Shown piece after piece: positions 36,101 through 47,600 of a stretch of 64,000 nt of DNA. The DNA comes from Schistosoma haematobium (lineage: Eukaryota; Platyhelminthes; Trematoda; Strigeidida; Schistosomatidae), in NCBI RefSeq assembly GCF_000699445.3, contig NC_067199.1, positions 28,046,402 to 28,110,401 on the forward strand. The letters run 5' to 3'. The notes under the pieces were generated by a model. That model did no database searches. It saw only the letters and a list, made by a program, of their open reading frames with translations, and was not told the DNA's origin. A program made the position numbers and the translations under genes. The first letter of the stretch is position 1, and every line of letters starts with the position of its first letter.

Positions 36101-38598
36101 TCCTCCTCCCAAATCTTTTTGAATAGAAGGTGAAGCGTGTTTGTATTTACTTTGATGTCTGACTTCAGTGTTTCAGCTGGTATGTTGTAGGGTCCCGCTG
36201 CTTTCCCGTTCTTGATTTGTCTGACGGCCATTCTGATTTCTTCCTTCGTTGGTGGGTTGACGTCTATGGGAAGATCTGTATGTGCTGCTTCGATGTCCGG
36301 TGGACTCATTGGAGCCGGCCTATTCAGGATTTCCTCGAGGTACTCTACCCATCTGTCCCGCTGTTGTTGAGTTTCAGTGATTGGCCTGCCTTCTTTGTCC
36401 TTTACCGGTCTCTCTGAATTACTATATTTCCCTGCTAGTTTCTTCGTTGTATCGTAAAGCTGTTTCATATTTCCTTCTCTTGCAGCTTTTTCCGCCGTCG
36501 TTGCTAGTTCTTTCACGTATTTCTGCTTGTCCGCTCTAATGCTTTTCTTCACTTGCTTGTTTGCTTCTATGTACTCAGCTTTTGCTTGGACTTTTTCTGC
36601 TCGTGTTCTGCTGTTGTTATTTGCTGTCTTCTTGTCCTTCCTTTCTTTGATCTTGTCCAGAGTTTCTATAGAGATCCATTCCTTATAATGATGCTTCTTG
36701 AGGCCCAGAACCTCTTGACACGTTAAAGTTAATGCTTCTTTGATGCCTTTCCAGTTGTCCTCCATAGTAGTTTCTTCCTTCAGTAGATCTTGTAAGGCTT
36801 GGAACCTGTTGTTGAGAGCTATCTTGAATTCATTGAGTCTGTCAGTATCTCGAAGGAAGGCCGTATTGAACCTTTGTATTACTGTTTGTCCAGTTGTCCA
36901 GTTTTTCTTTAGCTTCAGTTTTAAATTGGCTACAACTAGGTGGTGATCTGAAGCTATGTCAGCACCTCTCCTGGTTCTCACATCTTCCATTGTTCTTCGG
37001 AATTTTTTATTGATGCAGATATGATCTATCTGGTTCTCTGTAGTGTGGTCCGGTGAGATCCATGTAGCTTTGTGTATACGTTTGTGTGGAAATATTGTGC
37101 CTCCTATGACCAATTTGTTGAATGCACACAGATTTGCAAATCTTTCTCCATTTTCGTTTCTCTGTCCCAGTCCATGTCGTCCCATAATATCTTCATATCC
37201 GGTGTTGTCTATTCCGACTTTGGCGTTTAGATCTCCCATTAGAATGGTGAGGTCCTTTCTTGGGCACTTCTCTATGATTGACTGCAGCCGCTCGTAGAAT
37301 TGATCTTTAATGTCGTCGTTGCTATCATTGGTGGGTGCATAACATTGGATAATATTCATTGTGATCCCCTCCTTCTTTGTTTTGAATGATGCTTTGATGA
37401 TTCTGGATCCGTGAGATTCCCATCCTACAAGTGCATTTCGTGCTACTTTGGACAGCATTAGAGCAACTCCCTGAGTGTGTGAAGCATTTTCCTCTTCGTG
37501 ACCGGAGTATAGCAGCATCTCTCCCGTATCTAGCCTTTTCCGTCCAGCTTGGGTTCAGTGGGTTTCGCTGATTCCCAGTACTACCAAGTTGTATCTCCTC
37601 ATTTCCGTTGCTATTTGACTGGTCTTCCCGGTCTCCCACATTGCCCGGACGTTCCATGTGCCTATAAAAATTGTTGCTCTGGTTGTTAGAAGGGACATCG
37701 ACCTCGTGACTTCCGAAGGAACTTGGCTTTCACCATGAAGCGTCATGATTATTCTAAATGAAAACCTTTAACTTTCAGGGCAGAGTTAAAATGGTTTGAA
37801 TTATTTTTTCTGGTTAACGTTTTTTTAGCGAGTTAGTTTTCTACGGGGTGGGGACGCTAACCCCATGCCCGACCCTCCTCCTTTACCCGGGCTTGGGACC
37901 GGCAGTAACTCTAGAAGAGCTACAGACGGAGTTATTCGCTTGGTATACCACGTGAATCCAAGGCAGTCCAAAGAATCGGCAGTGGTTGACTAACAGTACG
38001 AATAGAGTGAGAGCAGTTTCAGATCAACAATAATAATACGCTTTGCTTAACACCATATTATTTGGTTACAATGAAGAATTTCCAACAGAATTCCCTTTTT
38101 GTGAGCATTTGATTTATAAATAGCTATAAAGAATAGTATGCACATTTACCAATCGATAAATGGATGGAGCATATTTACTGCTCATATCAAACTTTTTTGG
38201 ATTCTTCAAGGTTAACCTTCTCTACAGTCTATTCGAAACCAAATATTAAAGAATATCTATAAGTGTTAGTTTTTAGTTAAGACAAATAATGTTAGCGTGA
38301 AAGTAATGCCTTACTCTATTTCAAGAGGCCATTTTGTTCTTTTTAAATACCCTGTGTAAACAAAAAGAAAATTGAAATTCCACCATGTAACCACCAATCT
38401 TAGTCGTGGTTCATCTGATCAATTAAAGATTAGTTTGAATTCATCAAGGTTCTTTACATACTTAAGGAATGATCCAGGTCACTTTGGCAGGAGATGATTT
38501 TCATACTTTTTCTGTTGTTTCATTTGAATAACTATTTCGTGCGCCGTTTTCACATAATTTCTATTTTCTTTAAAGAAAACTAGGAAATTTAGTTTATG

Positions 38599-38651
<53 letters not shown>

Positions 38652-41600
38652 GTAATATACCTCGGGATTTTGGTTGTTGCACGGATTAAATTTAATATGA
38701 AACGGAATTTACAGCCCCAGTGAGTACAACGTTATCGCTACATATATTTTTTCTTAATTATTAGCTATTTTATATTTTCGTCTCAACTACTTTTCTTTTG
38801 TAGGAGTATACCGATTCTCGATATCCTGCAAATGTACAGTTAAAATGTTTATGGGAGAATTGTACATATATAGCTAATCGTTTAAGGAATCTTTCAAGTC
38901 ATTTGGATACTCATACTCAAGCCAAACGTGCAGCTTGTCCTACATGTGGTTTATTGCTTGTTGATTTCCGTAAATTAGAAGATCATCTTAAACGCCAACA
39001 AATTCATTTATTAAATAAAAGCACCAACGTAAGTGCTTTTGTGTTATATATATGCTGGTTTATTAATGAGTTCAGTAAAGCAAAAACAAATATAGCAAAA
39101 TAACATGATTTTATTTATTTTATGAATTGCTTTCAGTTGCTTGTAACCTAAAAACAGTAGGATTATTTATCAAAAATAAATTGCTATACTTCATATCACA
39201 TTTACAGAAAAATCTTCACCAAGACTGTGGTTAACATAAAGATATATTGATAAAAATAATAAATATGAAGCAGTTATAAGAATTTCAGTGGTTGAGATCA
39301 TGAGTCAATTGAAGCTAGATCACCATGGAAAACCTGGAAGCAGTAGGCGGCTGTTTCATTTCATTGTGGGACTCCTCAACAGTTTGCATCCGCGACCCCA
39401 CCACACGGGATTCGAACCTATCAGTCTCGTGCACGAGCACTTAACCACTAGACCATTGAGCCGGCATCCAACGGTGTTAATGTCTAACTTCAACCAATCC
39501 ACGAAATTGGGCGACACATCTACCATTGTCATTAGTGGGTTACTGTCTCACAACTGACCCGGTTGAACTCCAGTGGTCAATAGGACGAAACGGCCGTCCA
39601 GTGCTTCCAGGTTTTCCATGGTGGTCCAGCTTCAATTGACTCATGATCTCAACTGTTGAAGTTACTACAATCTCCACAAAACCCCTTCTGATACTAATTA
39701 TAAGAATTGTTCATATAGTTGATAAATAATAGATTAACCATGTGAATATTTCGGAAGAAGAAACTGAAAATTAAAGAAAGTGTATAATTTCTGTCGTACT
39801 CTCAAATTCCTTATTACTATGCAAAATCTGATTACGCATCGCTTTTCGTATTCAAACAAAATTATTTTGAGAAATAAATAATCACTTGAAATCTATTCTA
39901 GTTTCTTTTTTAAGTATTTACATTTTGACTAACAATTTTAATGCTAAAATTAAATGCATATATTTTGATGATTTTCGCTGGAGAATGTAAGTTTCCAAAT
40001 ACTTCCATCTCTTTCCGATGACATGTAAATCTCATAGCCTTTTTTCCATAGTTCTGATATCCTACTTGTAATAAACACCATGCAGTTGTTTCGTTCGTTT
40101 AGGCTGGAATCAGTATTCCATTCAATAACATCCTGAGAAAATAATATCAATGAACATTAACTATACTAACATATAAATGTTATTGAACAAAGATTGAGAC
40201 TAAATTTTAATTAAAACTTAATAACTTAAACGTATACTGATGGATTCCTTCTTCCAACAAAAATATTTCATCAACTACATGGAAGTTACCCTGATGAACC
40301 GTGGTCATACTTTAGTAGTATTGTACAAATTGTATTTTTATTGATGAGTTTGTAATCTCTTTGGTCCGTCATACACTCCTAATGTTATAAATGCTAATAA
40401 AACTCCAAGTATGTATACGTTAGTTTGTAATCACTTATTAAATCATCTACAGTAAATGTAGTATAAAACAAGTCAAAAACTAATAATTTGCACTAAAAAG
40501 CTCTATCTCATTTCCGATTATGTGAATTTATTTTCTTTTACCCATATGTATTTCAACGGGATAGTATTGTAATTATGTCCTTGTTTTGTCTGCCCACGAG
40601 TCTGTACAGGGAGAAAGTTGTCTCGATCTATTTTACGGCCTGGACGTGATAGGCCACTTAGTACAACCTTGAGGCTTGTAACACTTCAGTTTGGTGTTTG
40701 ACCGGACGGCTTTAAGGGCAGAGAGTTAGCTATCCCACCACTGACCCATGACCTGATAGGTTGACAAGTGGAGAGAAGACGATTTAGCCAACACAGTATA
40801 TTCAGCTTATTCTTGATTTAACCAGCCCAGAGTAAGAACAAAAATAGAAGGCTAACGACACTACAATGCACAGAAAATGAGCAAAATACAATTAGGTCCA
40901 AACTGATAACATCAGAGTAGAAAAACGGAATACAAGGGTTGCGTTTAAATCGCAGTAATTTTGGAATGGAAAAGAATTCGACAGTAATTTATGCATTAAA
41001 CAAAAGCTTGTGATTCAAAGAATAAAGCAGACTAAATGTTAATACTTCACACATTTCGAACTAGACGAAGCAATGTCTTGGAAAGTAGCTTTCACTTTTG
41101 GTCATTGCTCCTTTATTTCTCTCTTCACAATAGCTATCATCTGCATAAAGTGTTACAATACCAGTCTCACTATATTGTAAACTCATACTGCTTTCAAGGT
41201 TAAATAAATTTCTCTGTCGTATCTCCGCGCAGAAATATTTTAAAATCAGTTAAGCATTTATTAAAAATTGGCAGTTCAAAGCTGTATGATTTTATTTTAG
41301 TCTGTTTAGAAATGTATGATCATAACCTAATATTTAAGTTGCTTAACATTATAAGCTAAGACTAATTTGTTACAAATTAACTGAAGTTGAAGTCAGTCAC
41401 CGTGACTAGATTCAAAAATTCAACGTATTGTTGTAGAGCCTTAGGTTCTCGGATTCCCCTTGGTTTGTCATTTATCTGTTATTCTAAGTAGTCTTAAAAC
41501 TGAAAACAGTCCATGACTGTCAATATGTATTCGAATAAATTTAAACTGCGATAGCGAACACCGTGATAAAGTGTATCTATAATATTTAGTTATTTAGTAT

Positions 41601-44600
41601 CTCATATCATTTGTACTAGTGGATTTGTTTCTGTTGTTATGACAATCTACTTCATGAATATTCAGTTTACTTGTTTATATTTATTTCACAGTTTAAGGAG
41701 AACTTGCATCATTCGGTCAAGCCTGTGAAATGTAGTCGTTGTCGAAAAGTATTCAGTACACAAAGATTATTGATGTCACATATGAAAAGACATATCAATA
41801 CAGTGAAATGCCCTTTTTGTGATATGACTGTCTGGAGCAAGTCAGGTATCTATTAAATGTTTTTTCTTAGTAGTTCTTCACATGTGACTTGGACTAATGC
41901 GTATCTGTCCCAGGTTCTATGTTCTTTACCTCGTCCTCTCTATTTTGGTGGTGGAATTTCACACACGCTTTTCATTCCACTTTGAACTTGTTTGTATATA
42001 CTTCTCTGTTTAGTACCTATACCGAAACTGAAAACTACCATCTACTCCCTAAGTATACAGAGTTTTATCCACTGGGATTTTAACTCATAACATGAAGTAG
42101 GCGCTTAATATATTGTCCAGAACGACAATAAAAACTTTACAATTCCGTCACATGACTCCGAAAACCCAACATCACCAAAGCATCCACTTAGGCTGGAAGT
42201 TTCTATCATCCAAAAAATATATATCTTGAACATCGATAATTTTCTGTCACTGGGGTGAGTTGCATCCTGTTTTGGAACAAATATTGGATCGTTTCGAGGA
42301 TTTTACACTATCTGCGTATCTTCAGTAAAAACATATACATCAATAAAGGGTGTTGATTTGGATTGGTCAAGGAAATAAGAAGAAGTAACAAAATTTAATC
42401 ATAATCAGTTACTAGTTCATAAAAATATTAATGGTTTCAAAGTGTTTATAATTTATTGAAGTTTCCAACCGCACGATTGAGTGACATATTAAGTCGAGCG
42501 AAACAAAACTCGAGGTTATCTGTAGAAACGGTTCTATAGTTACAAAATCATATGAAGTACATTGTAAACATCAACTTGTGAGATGTCTATGGTATTTACC
42601 AAGTTCGCGTACTCAAGAACATGTTACGTCGACAGATATGCTTTATATTATATGCTCAAATATTATTAGAAACCGAACTGGCTACTGAATATCAGTGGTG
42701 TAAATAATATACAAAAAGTGATGGAAAAGAAAGTGAGAAAAGATATTTTAAAAGAACCTGACGTTTGCTTATGTAACACTTTTAAAAATGCATCATTCGT
42801 AAAACAAGTTTCAGAATCACACATTCAGCAAGTCAATCACTTTGCTCAATTAAAGTTCACAGTGCAATGAGAAAGACTCTAACCTGTTTTCAATAATAAA
42901 GTAGTTCAAGTAATCCACATATACACATTATTATACTGCAAGTTTTGTATAGCTACAATACCAAAATATAGATTAATATATCCTGTCCTTATTAACAGTA
43001 CTTTGCAACGGCGAAGCAACTGAATAATAGTATACCCGTGAAATGGTTTCTTGACTGAGGTCCCTGGATAAATAACGTGCTTATGTAATCGAATATGAAA
43101 TATTAACCATATTAATTGTAGGAAATCACTGGCGAACTGACTAAAAATACAGGATGTTAAGGAAATAAAATTACTATGTACATTCATAATTTCCTGTTAA
43201 GTTGACTTGGACTATGAATTGCGTATTAGATAACAAACAGTTAATCAAGACTTAAAATAGCTGTCACAAAGCATCAGCGAAGTCACATTTTTACGCATCA
43301 TATTATTCTAGTGCTCGGACTATAGCTTCAAAAACCCAAACACTGCAGAACAAGACTGAACAACACCGTTATAAGGAATAATTCAGATAAAAAGCTAGAG
43401 GTGCATATATGAAAAGACTAATGAGTATTGATTAACTTTTCATTATAGCTTGGAAAAGGATTGGGAAAGTCAGTCAGTCAGTCAGTAACGACGTAGAACT
43501 TCGTACGTACGTACATCAGTTCGAGTTGCCACACCACATTAGCACAGAGATGTAGTTGTCGATTCAAATCCCGTAGTGGTAGAGGTAGCAAGAGTATAAG
43601 CAGTAATCGGGAAGATTAGGGTTTGGAGATGTTATTTAAAGAGTATAATACAGTGAAATAAATTTGGAAAGAGGAAAAAAGGGACATGAAGAATTCAGAA
43701 GATTAGAATTTGGGAGAACACAGAGAGTGAATGCACCTGCGCCATTGCAAACGATTTTGAGCCATGTCATTCAGGGTCTCTAACCATCGGTTGCTATCAT
43801 CTCGCGGTCTCCAACCAGGTAGTCTACACCTACCAACATGACTCAGTTCACTTGTCAGTGACTTCATGGACTTGTGCCATGTTTTGGTTTGGCCGCCCCT
43901 AGCTTTCTTCCAACCTACTCCTATACCACTGAACATAGCACGTCGAGGCAGTCGGTCGTTGGGCATACGTAACACGTGTCCCAGGATTGGGAAAGTAATC
44001 ATTCCTTAATTTTCTCTACCCAAATAAGTCGTACGTTTCTTTTAGAATTCAATTACTAGCTTCAAAATACTGATCTTAATACAGCATACACTTACCTATT
44101 AATGAATTAGTCTAATGATGTGAACAATGTGCACTCAATGTTTGTATACTGAAATTTTCACACCCGTAACTTTAATTCGTTTTCTGTCTTTTTGTATTTT
44201 AAAAATGAAAAATCTAGCTCTAGAACGTCACATTTTATTTCGACATTCAAATGAGAAGCCATTTAAATGTCCATACTGTAATTTTACATTTAAACTTACC
44301 AGTTGTTTAACGCGGCATTTAAGTTCTAGACATAAAATTTATGAATCAAATGAAAATGATAAGAAGTCAACTGATCCAGTTGTACCGGATACTACTCAAT
44401 CTGATTTAGTTGGTAAGGTTTATCCATACTTTTAAAGTTGTAACTGAATTCAACTTAGTGTATAAAGCTTTTGAATTTTTCAACTAAATCTTCACATTTT
44501 TTACTACACAGCTATTAAATTCGTCAACTGATTTTATTTAACATTGAGTCATCATCTCAAGTGCATTTTCACTTAATCTACTAAAATGTTCCAGAGACGT

Positions 44601-47600
44601 TGTTTGTTTTGAGAAATTAGCAAACGAAACCATCATTCACATATCTAAAATGAATATAAATAAAAATTAAAGCCTATAAATACGATCCGTTTCGAAGCAC
44701 TGGGATTACTATGATTCTGATCATGTTACCAATACAGTACTAGCAATAAATAAGTTACCAGCTTAAGGAAATAGATGCAGAGATTTTTCTTGATAGTTAA
44801 TCATCGTCCATGTCATGGCTTTGTTTTAAGGAAATAATGTGAATAAACTTAATCTTACTGAACTTTCAGTAATTAGTGGCTTACATTACTCTTTCATTTA
44901 TTCGATATCTTTTCCAGCTTACTGTCCTTACGTTATTTGTTGTATCCATTTTACTTGCTGATATTTGACTGAAGCCTCTACGTGGTTCTGATACTGTATA
45001 GTATTGATAGGAGTTTTAATTAGAACCCTGACTTTAATACTTACCTGCTTCTAAAATAAAAGTAAACTAATTAAAAGTGAATAGAGTCGTTTGAGGAAAA
45101 TAAGGGCATCGAACCACATCGAATGAGCAAGTTATAGTAAACACAATCATCTTCTGTGGCTCAGGTCCAATTATCCTGGAAGTGCCATCTCTATTTTTTC
45201 TTCTAATGTGTTGTTTGAAAGTGTCTATTAGTTTTTCCAAGAGAAAGTTGCGTGTTGTTGCCGTACGTTACGTCGATACATGTCTTCGTAAATGATTAGG
45301 GTGCCGCATCCATTTGTCTTTTCTAACCGCCACCTCACACCTTACCTGACATAGTCTTCTTGTCATACACCTCTCTATCCATGTATCATATCTGATCTGT
45401 GGTCTCGGACAAACACAGGATCCAATTTTAAATGTTAGGGCTTTCAGTAGAATCATTTTCTCACAGACAGGTTTTTCTCTATATGCTACCCATGAGGACT
45501 TCTCTTAGTAGTACGTCGTTTAGTGTAGTCCAATACACATGTTAAAAATCGTACAGTATATCGACGGGCATCTTCTCCCGAAGGTTTTGACGAAACGTTC
45601 AGTCTGCCCGCTTGATCGTGTACGTAAGTAGCGACCACACACGGTTTATTGCTTGACAGTAGCGAGACTCTTTGGATTGTTCTGTTGTCAGCTGGGACTC
45701 ATTATCTAATGTTATGGCTCCTGGCAACTCATTACAGCAAGAAATGTTTACCAATGTTTGAAGTGTTTTGTTGATGGACCGTAGTATCACGAAGGTAACC
45801 TTCAGCCATTCCGAATAGGTGTCCACCAGCACAAGATACGATACACAGTTTATTGGTGAAATCCAGGACGCATGTCTCATCCTATTCGATACTAGGTTAA
45901 CCGTCATCCATATTTAGTTCTGGATTCAGTAGCTTTCAATTAAAAAATCAACACGCTATCCACTGAGCTACTGAGTCCAGGTAGCCATTAATGTGTTAAA
46001 CAGGTATGATGTGTATTAGTAAGGACTTGACTTATTCCCTTTTTGACATTCTGGATTAAAATTCGATCAGCCTTTGTTGGTGTATGTGTATTATTCTTCT
46101 CTAAAAACTTGTGACGAAATAGCTATATCGCGACAATCTGTTCAGGATATATAGATGCCAAGAAAAACTGATCAAAACCCAGTCCTGAATATCAACAACG
46201 AAATAACTTAACCTCTTACCAATAATGATATAAATTTAACTGTGTTGTTGTGGACTTGTTTTACTGTTAATCTTCGATTATTTAGTACTTAAAGTTATTT
46301 CTCTAAGAGTTCTCTGTCTCCAGCTGCTACATATGTTTACACTACTGTATCTCGCATGATAAAGTCAATAAAAGCTTCATACTAAGTTACAATAAAGTTG
46401 AAGTTTAATTTTTCTGCACATGGTACTGATAAAGCCATATGACATTCTCAAACTAACATAGTTTTACGGACGGTCATATGTAGCGGTCAATTATGAATCC
46501 ACGACTTCTCTACATTCTGGTTGGTTTTTTGTCTATATTTAACGTATTAGATTTGCTAACTTACTTAAACACCATTGTTATCTACTTTAATTAACTAGAA
46601 CTATCTTTTACCTAGCTATAAAATATGATTTTTAAATTATCCTAAGAATAGAAAGCAGTTTTAATCTAGATTTCTTCTTAAAAGAAACCCTACTTAACAG
46701 TTGTACACTTGTATTACGTAAGAATACTAAAGTATTTTCACAAGGATTTCTTTTGAGGGATTAATATCTATAAAGTATTTGAAGGAATATTACACAAGAC
46801 TTAAAAATTGGCACATTAACACTGAATAAAAGTAAGCAAGGAAAATCTTCACTCCAACAAAATCATCTACTTAATTTCCTATCTTTATCGGATGATTTGA
46901 GAAACATATGGTTATCATCGCAAGGAATCTGAAATTCGTCATATGGAAGCTTGTTTTGAAAAAAATTATGTTAGTTTACACATGCGATTTTAAACTCCAT
47001 TAACTTACTTATTTGTCTTACGTAATTTATCTTTAAGGTGAAAAATGGCCTCACTCCATATCTATTGCTCCAATCCATGGACCATTAGCTCAAGCTGGTG
47101 CCTTACCAAATGTTCAAGCAGATATTTCAACCCCTACAGACAATGATACTACTCCTTGTGCAATAGTGGATGTATTTGTCTGTCCTCATAATGGTTGTAA
47201 TTTCAAAACTAACAAAAGAAATGGTTACCTTGTTCATATTGGTCGTAAACATCATCCACTTCCATCTAATTCATCACTAGAGTCATCATCAGATCGTCCA
47301 TATAGTACCGATAACTCACCAAATACTTCTAAAGAACGTTTATATAAGTGTCATATGTGCTCTGTTGTTAAACGACGGGGTATGTTTTATTTTTGTTCCA
47401 TCATACCATATCACCTACTTAAAATAAGCAAGTGTTTAGAATAATTGAGTTCTAAAATATGACATCCAGTTTTATACCGTAGATATCCTGGTAATTATCA
47501 AAAAAGATGAACTCACAAAGTCTAGTATTTGTCTTTCCTCCAGAAACCTTAGTGTGGACTATCCAATTACATATATCATTGTTTATTGTCCCTCGTCCAA

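Larger units (their letters stand above)
34732..37932 (-). mobile_element. Full-length RTE-clade (SR2-like) retrotransposon antisense in HINFP intron 2
   Basis: A 3.2-kb non-LTR element bounded by a 12-base target duplication, TATTCTCTTGGT at 34720-34731 and TATTCGCTTGGT at 37933-37944 (11 of 12 match). The minus-strand order is 5' UTR (about 37932-37747), one endonuclease-RT frame, and an almost absent 3' UTR. The stop codon lies inside a TAAG-type terminal repeat, as is usual for RTE elements. The nearly perfect duplication and single frame suggest a fairly recent insertion. It lies between HINFP exons 2 and 3 in opposite orientation, so its promoter would point against the gene. Confidence 0.85.
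34009..38803 (+). other. HINFP intron 2, carrying a full-length antisense RTE element
   Basis: Donor GAG|GTACTA, acceptor TTTTGTAG. About two thirds of the intron is the minus-strand RTE retrotransposon at 34732-37932. The rest is AT-rich, with a TA tract at 38608-38650. Nothing else is recognised at 34009-34719 or 37945-38600. Confidence 0.8.
39029..41691 (+). other. HINFP intron 3
   Basis: Donor GTAAGT, acceptor TTTCACAG. It holds the hammerhead SINE at 39291-39653 and a possible minus-strand exon at 39950-40132. The stretch at about 40590-40800 has a higher GC content and looks repeat-derived, but I cannot classify it. The rest is AT-rich. Confidence 0.75.
44413..47037 (+). other. HINFP intron 5
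   Basis: Donor GTAAGG, acceptor ATCTTTAAG. It holds a decayed antisense gypsy integrase (45240-45907) and a tRNA-like repeat fragment (45950-45985). Nothing is recognised at 44413-45230 or 45990-47037. Confidence 0.75.
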
